DNA of 64,000 nt from an uncultured Flavobacteriales bacterium. GTDB lineage: Bacteria > Bacteroidota > Bacteroidia > Flavobacteriales_D > Crocinitomicaceae. Positions 35,061-43,482 of this stretch are shown here, in pieces. Numbering within the stretch: position 1 is the stretch's first letter; the number at the start of each line of letters is the position of its first letter. The stretch covers positions 796,435 through 860,434 of the forward strand of contig CALSTG010000001.1 in NCBI GenBank assembly GCA_943789205.1, in the 5' to 3' direction. The notes beneath the pieces were generated by a model, which was not told where the DNA came from, searched no databases, and was given only the letters and a program-made list of their open reading frames with translations. A program made the position numbers and the translations under genes.

Positions 35061-35092
35061 CAAAGATAACTCAAAGCTTTATTTCTACCAAA
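35061..35092 (-). promoter_or_regulatory. Bacteroidota-type promoter of tRNA-fMet
   Basis: On the minus strand, TTTG (complement of 35089-35092) and TATCTTTG (complement of 35061-35068) are 20 bases apart. This is a near-ideal match, placed about 38 bases upstream of the tRNA 5' end and after the metG stop. Confidence 0.75.
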
Positions 35093-35103
35093 CAAAAATT
35101 GAA

Positions 35104-37164
35104 TTAACTTACAGATTGACCTTGTAAAAATTCTTTTTCAGTTTCTAAAAAGCTCAATTCACCTTCCTCGTTCTCCGCCATAAGGATCATTCCTTGCGAT
35201 TCAACACCACGTATCTTTCTAGGCGCTAAATTGAGCAGAACTAGAACTGTTTTGCCAACTACCTCATCAGGAGTGTAATGCTGAGCGATACCAGAAACAA
35301 CAGTTCTTGTATCAATACCCGTATCAACAGTTAACTGAAGCAACTTATCTGCTTTTTTAACTTTTTCAGCACTAAGAATTTTACCCATTCTAAGGTCCAT
35401 TTTTTGAAATGTATCAAAATCGATTGTCTCTTTCATAGGAGGAAATTTAGAAGTTTGTTTTGATTTTTCTTTGAGTTTTTGAACCTCAATATCAACGAAG
35501 TCATCATCTATTTTTGTAAATAAAATTTCTGCCTGATTGATTTTTGTCCCTGCAACCAGTTTTGAGGCAAGCAAATCATTCCACTTATTAGCTTCTATAT
35601 TGAGAAAGCCCTGAAGCTTTTGTGCCGTATTTGGCAAAAAAGGCATGGCCGCTATTGATAGACACCTTGTGATTTCTAGCGCAACACTCATAATGGTTTC
35701 TACGCGTTTCGAATCAACCTTAATGAGCTTCCAAGGTTCGTTATCAGCCAAGTATTTATTCCCTGTTCGTGCAATACGCATCATTTCACCTTGTGCCTCC
35801 CGTAACTTATATCTAAGAATCAAATCACTGATGCACGAACAAGCATTATTCACTTCATCTAGGACCTGTAGATCTTGTTCGGTTAATGATCCTTGTTCAG
35901 GCACCAACCCATCATAATATTTGTTGGTCAATACTACAGTTCTATTCACAAAGTTTCCAAAAACATCCGCTAACTCAGAGTTTATTCGCGATTGATAATC
36001 CTTCCATGTGAATTCTGCATCTTTACTCTCAGGGGCTATTGACGTTAGGACATACCTGAGTTCATCCATCTTATCAGGGTAGTCAGCAATGTATTCGTGC
36101 AACCATACCGCCCAGTTGCGTGAAGTTGAAAACTTATCTCCTTCCAGATTTAAGAATTCGGATGCAGGCACATTATCTGGTAATATAAAATCACCATGGT
36201 CTTTTAATAAAATCGGAAATATAATGGCATGGAAAACAATATTGTCCTTTCCTATAAAATGAACCAGCTTGCGGTCTTGTGCTTTTTCTTTTAACCAATA
36301 ATCTTCCCAGTTTTTATTGTTCTCTGAGGCCCATTTTTTTGTAGCTGAAATGTAACCAATAGGAGCATCTAACCAAACATAAAGTACCTTGCCCTCACCT
36401 TCTGGAAGCGGAACCTTTACGCCCCAATCTAAATCCCTTGTCATCGCTCTAGGCTTCAATCCTCCATCAATCCATGACATGCATTGACCGGTAACTTGAT
36501 TGCGCCAAGCTTTTGGGTCATGCTGCTGAGCACCATCAAGCAGACCATTAGTAATCCATTCTTTTAACCATTGCTCGTGTTCATCCATAGGTAAAAACCA
36601 ATGTGATGTCTTTTTTATTACCGGAAGTTTACCACTTAGCGTCGAAACAGGGTCTATCAAATCAGTAGGGCTTAAATCACTACCACATTTCTCGCATTGG
36701 TCTCCGTAGGCGTCTTTACTTCCACACTTTGGACAAGTACCAGTAATATATCTATCCGCTAAAAACTGATTGAACTCCTCATCATAATATTGTTCAGAGG
36801 ATTTTTGAATAAATTTATTTTTAGCGTTTAATGTTTTAAAAAAATCTGAAGATGTATCATGATGAATCTCGCTAGAGGTTCTATCGTATATGTCAAATTC
36901 TATTCCGAAATCTTTAAAGGCATTACCGATGAGATTGTGATACTTATCTACAATTTCTCGTGGACTTACCCCTTCTTTTTTCGCTCTTAATGTAATCGCA
37001 GCGCCATGCTCGTCACTTCCACATACAAACAAGACATCTGCATCGTTCATTCTTAAGAATCGAACAAAAGTATCTGCGGGAAGATAAACACCAGCTACAT
37101 GGCCTAAATGAAGAGGTCCATTTGCATATGGCAAAGCAGCTGTTATGGTATATTTATTTGTCAT
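35104..37164 (-). CDS. metG: Methionyl-tRNA synthetase with C-terminal tRNA-binding domain
   Basis: This class I synthetase charges both elongator and initiator tRNA-Met. I choose the ATG at 37164 (MTNKYTITAALPYANG, 686 residues). The longer frame starts at TTG 37176, which overlaps the -7 promoter element. Visible are HLGH (residues 19-22), the zinc knuckle cysteines C144, C147, C157 and C160, and the KMSKS loop as KFSTS (344-348). The C-terminal ~110 residues (FDTFQKMDLRMGKILSAEKV...) are an OB-fold tRNA-binding domain that supports dimerisation in related enzymes. tRNA-fMet lies directly downstream. Confidence 0.97.
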   Translation of the reverse strand: MTNKYTITAALPYANGPLHLGHVAGVYLPADTFVRFLRMNDADVLFVCGSDEHGAAITLRAKKEGVSPREIVDKYHNLIGNAFKDFGIEFDIYDRTSSEIHHDTSSDFFKTLNAKNKFIQKSSEQYYDEEFNQFLADRYITGTCPKCGSKDAYGDQCEKCGSDLSPTDLIDPVSTLSGKLPVIKKTSHWFLPMDEHEQWLKEWITNGLLDGAQQHDPKAWRNQVTGQCMSWIDGGLKPRAMTRDLDWGVKVPLPEGEGKVLYVWLDAPIGYISATKKWASENNKNWEDYWLKEKAQDRKLVHFIGKDNIVFHAIIFPILLKDHGDFILPDNVPASEFLNLEGDKFSTSRNWAVWLHEYIADYPDKMDELRYVLTSIAPESKDAEFTWKDYQSRINSELADVFGNFVNRTVVLTNKYYDGLVPEQGSLTEQDLQVLDEVNNACSCISDLILRYKLREAQGEMMRIARTGNKYLADNEPWKLIKVDSKRVETIMSVALEITRCLSIAAMPFLPNTAQKLQGFLNIEANKWNDLLASKLVAGTKINQAEILFTKIDDDFVDIEVQKLKEKSKQTSKFPPMKETIDFDTFQKMDLRMGKILSAEKVKKADKLLQLTVDTGIDTRTVVSGIAQHYTPDEVVGKTVLVLLNLAPRKIRGVESQGMILMAENEEGELSFLETEKEFLQGQSVS

Positions 37165-37173
37165 ATTGGAGGT

Positions 37174-37181
37174 CAAAGATA
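37174..37181 (-). promoter_or_regulatory. -7 element of metG, close to the start codon
   Basis: TATCTTTG on the minus strand ends nine bases before the metG ATG, so the mRNA leader would be only a few bases long. A -33 TTG is not at the usual distance (the nearest is 24 bases upstream). Confidence 0.5.
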
Positions 37182-37206
37182 AGGAAGAATTCCTTGAATT
37201 TACACC

Positions 37207-37232
37207 AAAAAAAAAGGCCGATATAATCGGCC
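37207..37232 (-). terminator. Intrinsic terminator of the PA-domain protein gene
   Basis: GGCCGAT / ATCGGCC arms (37216-37222 and 37226-37232) with a three-base loop are followed on the minus strand by nine consecutive T residues. It lies 22 bases past the stop at 37254. Confidence 0.9.
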
Positions 37233-37253
37233 CTTCTCAATCAAATTATTGAT

Positions 37254-38981
37254 TTATTTTTTTACAACTGAAAAAGTTGATGTGCTTCCATTTTCAAGTG
37301 TTACATTAAACATGTAAACACCTGTATCTAAAGAAGAAATGTCAATAGACGACTTACCATCAACAAGTTTAACTGCACTTGTCAAAGCAATACGTCCTGA
37401 GATATCTGAAACTAAAAGTGTCGCAGTTCCTTCAGCATCAATATCAATAGTTACTTGATCATTTGCTGGGTTTGGATAAGCAGAACCTGCAATCTCAGTA
37501 GCTTCTTCAATTCCTGCATTTTCCTCGATTTTCAAACCTAAAGAAAGCGCACTAACGCCACTCCAGCCAGAATACCAAGTTGTTCCATCAATATTTAATG
37601 GAGAAATAGGCTGTGCATAAATTGAATAATTTGCATCATAGTAAAGTGAATTGTCATAACCAAATGAAATATTTGGATTATATGTAGTCAAACAAGCCAA
37701 ATATCTTTGGTTGTCTGCCAATGCAACACCTGCATCAAGAGGTGCATAAACCACCTGTCCATTCTCATCGTTAGACGCTGGGTAATATAACCCACCACCA
37801 ACTTGACTTAAATCATCAAAAGTAATCGAAGCCCATCCAGCAGTTACATCAACCCATGCATCATTCCATTCGAAGATATCTATGATGATTTCTTCATCCT
37901 GAAGTAATGAATCACTTGCTTGAGCAGCAAAATAAACGCCTGTTACTCCTGATGTCACACTTGGGTATACATCTTGAAGCATCATACAAGTTTGGTAACT
38001 AGAAGTCGCATTGCTTGGGAACGAATTAACTTTTAAAGAACCGTTCTCTTGACCCGCTAAAGAAAGCATCGATGTTACACTGAAGTTTCTTACAAAAACA
38101 TTGTCAAAGTCAGACTCGTCAGTTTGTCCTTCAATTGAAACCGTATAAGTCAGCGTATAATCACCTTCATCCCAAGTACCTGGAGCAACTAATGGGAATT
38201 CTGTTGGATTTCCATTAAAAATAGGTAAAGTATCACCAGAAACAACAAGTGAACTAACTGTTTCATTGTAAATATTTCCACCAGGACCATCAATAGTTGC
38301 ATTCACATTGATTGTGTTGTCGGCAGACCCGAAGTTATACACCTCTATACCTACTTGGAACGAATAGTTGTTGTTTGCCATATCTACAGGAATAGATCCA
38401 TATCGAGGTGACATAGCAGCAGCTTGAACCGAACCAGCGTCATTTGCGAATAAGTTTTGTTTGTTACCCATGAATACAACAACTTCTCCGTTCGCCATTT
38501 CGTCTGTAAGTGTTGCACCATCAACACTTGACAACATAACTGTAGGAATGGTAACATTAAGGCCTTCAGCACCTCCACCCATACCAACAACCTCGTTGAC
38601 ACGATTTAAGATGATTACACCAACTGCACCTGCGTTTTGAGCTTGAAGCGCTTTGTATCCAAATTCACAAGTATTTCTGTAAATGATGGCGATTTTACCA
38701 GTCATATCATTGATTAATGGACCATTACAAGCCTCGGCAGACAATGGATTACCCTGTGGGTTTTCACCTACAGTACCATCATCAGCCAACATAATTGGTG
38801 CCTCAACAAAAGTATTCGGTATTAAAAAATCTGGTGTAGACCAGTCTCCACCCGCCGGATCTGCCCATTCAAAAGCAAAATTATTAGCAATTGCCTCAGG
38901 AGACACTCCTCTAACAACTACTTGCGATGTTGCCGCAAACGCGAATACAACACCAATTAAAGATAGTATAAGTTTTTTCAT
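37254..38981 (-). CDS. Secreted PA-domain protein with T9SS type A sorting domain
   Basis: This 575-residue exported protein has a signal peptide ending near AATS. A protease-associated (PA) domain lies at about residues 75-180 (GKIAIIYRNTCEFGYKALQAQNAGAVGVIILN). Beta-sandwich regions follow, one resembling a CARDB-like strand set (FQVGIEVYNFGSADNTINVNATI). The C-terminal ~80 residues (YPNPANDQVTIDI to FSVVKK) are a T9SS type A sorting signal. No catalytic motif is visible, although PA domains often accompany subtilases or M28/M36 peptidases. Its own terminator follows. The upstream 99 bases carry the sodA terminator and a TAAATTTG -7-like element at 39004-39011. Confidence 0.88.
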   Translation of the reverse strand: MKKLILSLIGVVFAFAATSQVVVRGVSPEAIANNFAFEWADPAGGDWSTPDFLIPNTFVEAPIMLADDGTVGENPQGNPLSAEACNGPLINDMTGKIAIIYRNTCEFGYKALQAQNAGAVGVIILNRVNEVVGMGGGAEGLNVTIPTVMLSSVDGATLTDEMANGEVVVFMGNKQNLFANDAGSVQAAAMSPRYGSIPVDMANNNYSFQVGIEVYNFGSADNTINVNATIDGPGGNIYNETVSSLVVSGDTLPIFNGNPTEFPLVAPGTWDEGDYTLTYTVSIEGQTDESDFDNVFVRNFSVTSMLSLAGQENGSLKVNSFPSNATSSYQTCMMLQDVYPSVTSGVTGVYFAAQASDSLLQDEEIIIDIFEWNDAWVDVTAGWASITFDDLSQVGGGLYYPASNDENGQVVYAPLDAGVALADNQRYLACLTTYNPNISFGYDNSLYYDANYSIYAQPISPLNIDGTTWYSGWSGVSALSLGLKIEENAGIEEATEIAGSAYPNPANDQVTIDIDAEGTATLLVSDISGRIALTSAVKLVDGKSSIDISSLDTGVYMFNVTLENGSTSTFSVVKK

Positions 38982-39017
38982 AAAAAATTGATTTTAGTTT
39001 ACACAAATTTAACACAA

Positions 39018-39045
39018 AATTCAGAGAATTAAAACTCTCTGAATT
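39018..39045 (-). terminator. Intrinsic terminator of the superoxide dismutase gene
   Basis: AATTCAGAGA / TCTCTGAATT arms of 10 bp with an eight-base loop lie about 35 bases past the sodA stop. A modest T-run (TTTTGTGTT) follows on the minus strand. Confidence 0.6.
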
Positions 39046-39080
39046 TGCATCAATCTCATACGTTATTCGAAGTAAGTAAA

Positions 39081-39680
39081 TTATTGCGCCGCTGCGAATT
39101 TATCAGAGACTACAGACCAATCAACAACCTCAAAGAAAGCTTGGATATAATCAGGTCTTCTATTTTGATAATTTAAATAATAGGCATGCTCCCAAACATC
39201 AAGGCCTAAAATTGGCGTACCTGAACAGCCCACACCCATTAATGGGTTGTCTTGATTCGCTGTAGAGCATACCTCCAAAGCACCATCATTTACACACAAC
39301 CATGCCCAACCAGAACCAAATCTAGTTGCAGCTGCTTTGGCAAAAGTATCTTTAAAAGCATCAAAGGAACCAAAGGCTGCATCTATTGCAGTAGCTAGAG
39401 AACCTGTTGGGTTACCTCCTCCGTTTGGAGACATCACTTCCCAAAACAAGGTGTGATTGTAAAACCCTCCTCCATTATTTCGAACTGCAGGTTTATCAGC
39501 ACAAGCATTCAAAATTTCACTTATTGATTTTCCTTCTAAGTCTGTTCCTGCAATAGCAGCATTCAAGTTATTCGTATATCCTTGATGATGCTTAGAGTGA
39601 TGGATTTCCATGGTTCGTGCATCAATATGTGGCTCAAGCGCATTGTATGCGTAGCTTAATTTTGGTAATTCAAATGACAT
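39081..39680 (-). CDS. Superoxide dismutase, Fe/Mn family
   Basis: This cytoplasmic enzyme of 199 residues dismutates superoxide. The metal ligands are visible: histidine near residue 27 ([12 protein letters not shown]), histidine in FYNHTLFW (~75), and aspartate plus histidine in [12 protein letters not shown] (~160-165). No signal peptide is present. Fe and Mn forms cannot be separated by eye here (the sequence has [17 protein letters not shown]), so I leave the symbol open between sodA and sodB. A TATTTTTG -7-like element lies at 39709-39716 on the minus strand, without a clear -33 partner. Confidence 0.95.
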   Translation of the reverse strand: MSFELPKLSYAYNALEPHIDARTMEIHHSKHHQGYTNNLNAAIAGTDLEGKSISEILNACADKPAVRNNGGGFYNHTLFWEVMSPNGGGNPTGSLATAIDAAFGSFDAFKDTFAKAAATRFGSGWAWLCVNDGALEVCSTANQDNPLMGVGCSGTPILGLDVWEHAYYLNYQNRRPDYIQAFFEVVDWSVVSDKFAAAQ

Positions 39681-39810
39681 CTTTATAATTTTAAGTTTTT
39701 AATCGATTCAAAAATATACAATTCAAAACAAAGTAGATTTTATTCTTGCTTTTTTTTCATTAAATGCTACTTCATACTTCGAACATCGAATCTTTAGTTT
39801 TGTTTATACG

Positions 39811-39818
39811 TATATTTG
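39811..39818 (+). promoter_or_regulatory. -7 element four bases before the ygiQ-like ATG
   Basis: TATATTTG is followed by ACCT and then the ATG at 39823. Transcription would start at or next to the start codon, giving a leaderless mRNA. No -33 TTG lies at the usual distance, which weakens the call. Confidence 0.45.
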
Positions 39819-39822
39819 ACCT

Positions 39823-41721
39823 ATGATACCCAATTCTTCTCAAAAACCAATCTCTGACTGGCTTCCTTTATCAAAAAAAGAGGCTCTTAAAAGGGGGTGG
39901 TCTGATTTTGATGTGATTTTAATTTCAGGTGATGCCTATGTAGACCACCCTGCCTTTGGAACTGCGGTGATCGGAAGAATCATCGAAGATGAAGGTTTGA
40001 AAGTAGGTATCGTTGCACAACCCAATTGGCAAGACGATCTTCGAGATTTTAAAAAGTTGGGTAAACCAAGATTGTTCTTTGGAATAACCGCAGGATGTAT
40101 GGATTCCATGGTGAATCATTACACTGCCAACAAACGCCTAAGATCTACAGATGCCTACACAGCTGGAGGTAAGGCTGGTTTTCGTCCAGATTATGCTACA
40201 ACGGTGTACTCAAATATTCTAAAAGACTTATTTCCAGATGTTCCAATTCTTATAGGTGGTATCGAGGCATCTTTAAGACGCGTTACGCATTATGATTATT
40301 GGAAAGATGAGCTGATGCCAAGTATCCTTTTCGATTCTCGTGCTGATGCACTCGTTTATGGCATGGGAGACCAACCCTTGCGAGATGCATTAAGGCTTCT
40401 TAAGAAAGGTGTGCCTTTCGAGCACTTAAAAACCATTAAACAGTTTGCCTTCCTTCAAGAAAAGTCAAACGATCTGCCAAAAGTCAAAAACTGGAATACC
40501 ATTTCCTTAGCAAGCCATGAGGAATGTTTAAATGATAAGCTTAAATATGCAGCAAACTTCAAGGTTGTCGAAGTTGAATCTAACAAGTGGCAGGCCAACA
40601 GGATTACACAAGATATAGGAGACCAAGTTCTTGTCATCAACCCTCCCTATAAAACAATGGTAGAAAAAGAAATAGATGCTTCTTTTGATTTACCCTACAC
40701 TAGAGAACCTCATCCCAAATACAAGAAAAGAGGAAACATTCCTGCCTATGATATGATTAAATTCTCTGTAAACATGCACAGGGGATGCTTTGGAGGCTGT
40801 AGTTTCTGTACGATTTCCGCACACCAAGGAAAGTTCATTGCTTCCAGAAGCGAAAAGTCTATTCTTTCTGAAGTAGATAAGGTCACGGCCCATCCGGATT
40901 TCAAAGGATATATATCGGATTTAGGAGGGCCTTCAGCAAACATGTATAAAATGAAAGGCAAAGATGAAGCAATTTGTGAACGGTGTGTTTCTCCTAGTTG
41001 TATTCATCCTGTAATTTGTAACAATCTCGATACTTCTCACAAACCTATGACAGAGCTTTATCGAAAAGTAGATGCGCTTCCAGAAGTTAAAAAAGCTTTT
41101 GTTGGTTCGGGTATTCGATACGACCTTCTAGTAGATGACTTTAATAAAAATAATGAGGACGGCAATCATGACGAATATATCGAACAAGTAATCACAAGAC
41201 ATGTGAGTGGTCGATTAAAAGTAGCTCCTGAGCATACCTCTGACAAAACGCTAAAAGTCATGCGTAAACCATCCTTTAAATATTTTCACAAATTTAAGGA
41301 GAAGTACGATAAAATTTCGGCAGAAAAAGGGATCAACCAACAGCTTGTTCCTTACTTTATTTCATCTCACCCAGGCTGCGATGAGGTTGACATGGCAAAT
41401 TTAGCTGCAGAAACGAAGGATATGGGCTTTCAACTTGAGCAAGTTCAAGACTTCACACCTACACCCATGACTGTTGCTACAGTAATTTATTACGCAGGGG
41501 TGCATCCATACACTCTTAAACCAGTTGAAACGGTAAAAACAAAAGAAGAGAAGCAAGATCAGAATAAATTCTTCTTCTGGTACAAGAAAGAAAACAGATC
41601 TTGGATAAAGAAAAAGCTTACCAAAGCCAATCGCCCTGATTTATTAGAAAAGCTAGTCGAACCAGAAGTAAAAAAAGAAATGCCAACGTGGCTTGAGAAC
41701 CGAAGAAAGAAAAAACGCTAA
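39823..41721 (+). CDS. YgiQ family radical SAM protein
   Basis: This 632-residue cytoplasmic protein has an N-terminal UPF0313-type domain (WLPLSKKEALKRGWSDFDVILISGDAYVDHPAFG) and a radical SAM core with the cluster motif CxxxCxxC in MHRGCFGGCSFC (bases ~40780-40809). C-terminal conserved elements include KVAPEHTSDKTLKVMRKPS and FTPTPMTVATVIYYAG. The domain layout and length are those of YgiQ, a widespread radical SAM family whose reaction is not established. Further cysteines (CERCVSPSC) may hold another metal. It ends 6 bases from a convergent gene. Confidence 0.93.
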   Translation: MIPNSSQKPISDWLPLSKKEALKRGWSDFDVILISGDAYVDHPAFGTAVIGRIIEDEGLKVGIVAQPNWQDDLRDFKKLGKPRLFFGITAGCMDSMVNHYTANKRLRSTDAYTAGGKAGFRPDYATTVYSNILKDLFPDVPILIGGIEASLRRVTHYDYWKDELMPSILFDSRADALVYGMGDQPLRDALRLLKKGVPFEHLKTIKQFAFLQEKSNDLPKVKNWNTISLASHEECLNDKLKYAANFKVVEVESNKWQANRITQDIGDQVLVINPPYKTMVEKEIDASFDLPYTREPHPKYKKRGNIPAYDMIKFSVNMHRGCFGGCSFCTISAHQGKFIASRSEKSILSEVDKVTAHPDFKGYISDLGGPSANMYKMKGKDEAICERCVSPSCIHPVICNNLDTSHKPMTELYRKVDALPEVKKAFVGSGIRYDLLVDDFNKNNEDGNHDEYIEQVITRHVSGRLKVAPEHTSDKTLKVMRKPSFKYFHKFKEKYDKISAEKGINQQLVPYFISSHPGCDEVDMANLAAETKDMGFQLEQVQDFTPTPMTVATVIYYAGVHPYTLKPVETVKTKEEKQDQNKFFFWYKKENRSWIKKKLTKANRPDLLEKLVEPEVKKEMPTWLENRRKKKR

Positions 41722-41727
41722 ACTTTT

Positions 41728-42321
41728 TTAATTCGATTCGATATAATCCAAAGCGCAGCTCCCAAAGGAATTGTTATTCCAAGTCAAAATTGATTTTTTC
41801 CCTTTTTCATAAAACGCAAAAGAAGGAAAAGAACCTCCTGTTATTTTTTTTATTTCGTTTGTATTGCCCACAAATGAATAATTGATTTGAAATTTCTTTA
41901 AAAGAGAAGCCACATGACCTCCGTTTTTTTGTGAAGATAAAATCTTGTACTGGATTTGTAAATTTGGATTTCTTTTCTTTAGCCTCGCTATAGCTGGAAT
42001 AGATTCAACACAATAGGGACAATTCGGCAATGTCATCACCTCTAAACTTGATTGAGTCCGTACTGAACGTTGCTTCAAATTTAGCTTTCGATAATCATTT
42101 TTAATGTCAGAACGGTAAATTGGAAAACAGGCAAAATAAATGGATACTGGCAATATGCCTACAATTCCAATTAAAGCAAACCTTGGCAGCTTGGCGCTGA
42201 TCTTTCTAAATAGAAAAAATGCCACAAAAAGACTTACAAAAAGGAAAATAACAAATGGGAGATAAACAGATAGCTTCCATGAAGCACCTGTCAACCATAT
42301 GAGCTCTTCAAATGAATTCAT
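41728..42321 (-). CDS. Membrane-anchored thioredoxin-like protein (CPYC motif)
   Basis: This 197-residue protein has two predicted membrane segments (about residues 18-38 and 48-66), followed by an extracytoplasmic domain with a thioredoxin-type motif, C101-P-Y-C104 (VMTLPNCPYCVESI). A cis-proline-like GGSFPSFAFYEKG follows further on. CPYC is the glutaredoxin-style active site, suggesting a thiol-disulfide role at the membrane. No partner such as a DsbD-like or vitamin K epoxide reductase protein is adjacent. The SDR gene lies 24 bases upstream on the same strand. The specific function is unknown. Confidence 0.7.
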   Translation of the reverse strand: MNSFEELIWLTGASWKLSVYLPFVIFLFVSLFVAFFLFRKISAKLPRFALIGIVGILPVSIYFACFPIYRSDIKNDYRKLNLKQRSVRTQSSLEVMTLPNCPYCVESIPAIARLKKRNPNLQIQYKILSSQKNGGHVASLLKKFQINYSFVGNTNEIKKITGGSFPSFAFYEKGKKSILTWNNNSFGSCALDYIESN

Positions 42322-42345
42322 TTAAAATTTTAGAGGCAAATATAA

Positions 42346-43008
42346 TCAAACTCTCACTGTGGACATTCCACCGTCTACGCCAATTGACTGGCCTGTTAAC
42401 CAATCGTTTTCTAAACAAAATATGGCCGCTTTGGCAATATCTGAAGGGCTTCCGATTTTCTTTAATGGATGACGTTGCGCAGCATTTTCTCTTTTTTGCT
42501 CTGTGCTCAACAAGGCCTCTGCTAATGGTGTATCGGTTAAAGAAGGATTTACAATATTCACGCGAATACTAGGCGCCCACTCTGCTGCTAAACTTCGTGC
42601 TAAAGACTCAAGTCCACCCTTAGCTGCAGCAATGGATGCATGAAAAGGCATTCCTTGTTGACTTGCTACGGTTCCAAAAAGGACAACAGCACCTTTATTT
42701 TTTTTGAGTGTGCGAAAATAAAACTGAAGTACGCGAACTGCTCCTAGTACATTTTTTTCATAATCAGCTAAAAAATCTTCTCTGGATAGTCTATGAAAAG
42801 GTTTGAGATTTATCGATCCTGGACAATAAACCAATCCAGTTAATCCCTCAATTTCAGGGAGGTCATCACTTAAAACGTCTAAAGCGAAGTGATTAGGTCG
42901 ATTGGAAGCACCGCGAGAAATTGTATAGCAATCATGACCATTTAGTTGATCAACCAAGGCTTGTCCAATCCCTTTTGTACCACCGATAATTAATGTTTTC
43001 TTTTCCAT
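42346..43008 (-). CDS. Atypical SDR family protein lacking the catalytic tyrosine
   Basis: This 220-residue Rossmann-fold protein has the SDR nucleotide motif GGTKGIG (residues 9-15) and a C-terminal WLTGQSIGVDGGMST. The usual active-site YxxxK reads I126-A-A-A-K130 (MPFHASIAAAKGG), and the catalytic serine position is T113 (FGTVAS). The fold is kept and the key tyrosine is absent, so dehydrogenase activity in the normal way is doubtful. I recall relatives with the same MPFHAS-type motif, so this may be a subfamily trait and not decay. It precedes the thioredoxin-like gene and diverges from the suf operon. Confidence 0.85.
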   Translation of the reverse strand: MEKKTLIIGGTKGIGQALVDQLNGHDCYTISRGASNRPNHFALDVLSDDLPEIEGLTGLVYCPGSINLKPFHRLSREDFLADYEKNVLGAVRVLQFYFRTLKKNKGAVVLFGTVASQQGMPFHASIAAAKGGLESLARSLAAEWAPSIRVNIVNPSLTDTPLAEALLSTEQKRENAAQRHPLKKIGSPSDIAKAAIFCLENDWLTGQSIGVDGGMSTVRV

Positions 43009-43062
43009 GAAAGCAAAACAAGTTCGGAATTGAAATGTTTAAGATATAGGTTTATTGAGAAT

Positions 43063-43094
43063 TTTGTTGCACTGAGTAAAATGTAGTATTTTTG
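43063..43094 (+). promoter_or_regulatory. Bacteroidota-type promoter of the suf operon
   Basis: TTTG at 43063-43066 and TATTTTTG at 43087-43094 are 20 bases apart, giving a leader of roughly 45 bases before the sufA-like ATG. I see no IscR-type palindrome. Confidence 0.65.
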
Positions 43095-43141
43095 CACTTA
43101 CAATTAAGGTTATTTAAAATAAATCTAAATAGACGATAAGT

Positions 43142-43465
43142 ATGATAACTGTTACAGAGTCTGCAAAAAAACAAGCGATTCGCCTCATGGAAGATGATGG
43201 CAAGAGTGGCTTTTTTATTCGTGTGGGGGTCGAAGGTGGTGGATGTTCGGGTTTAATGTATCAACTTACATTTGACAACGAACGCAAAGAAGGAGATTCT
43301 AGCTTTGAAGACAATGGCATTGAAGTCGTTGTCGACAATAAAAGTTACTTGTATTTATTGGGGACTACACTTGATTTTTCGGGAGGTCTAAATGGTAAAG
43401 GATTTGTTTTTAAAAATCCCAATGCCGATAGAACTTGCGGATGTGGTGAGTCATTTTCAGTTTAA
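43142..43465 (+). CDS. Iron-sulfur cluster assembly A-type protein (SufA/IscA/ErpA)
   Basis: This small cytoplasmic carrier or scaffold of 107 residues passes Fe-S clusters to apoproteins. The three ligand cysteines of A-type carriers are present: one in GGCSGLMY and two in the C-terminal CGCGESF. The family motif VEGGGCSG is intact. It is the first gene of the suf operon, 17 bases before sufB, so SufA is the best name. By sequence it could equally be called ErpA-like. Confidence 0.93.
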   Translation: MITVTESAKKQAIRLMEDDGKSGFFIRVGVEGGGCSGLMYQLTFDNERKEGDSSFEDNGIEVVVDNKSYLYLLGTTLDFSGGLNGKGFVFKNPNADRTCGCGESFSV

Positions 43466-43482
43466 TTAAGTTTTAAACAACT

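Noticed and set aside
37165..37176. TTG start for metG giving four extra residues
   Set aside because: The TTG overlaps the TATCTTTG promoter element and the family N-terminus begins at the ATG at 37164.
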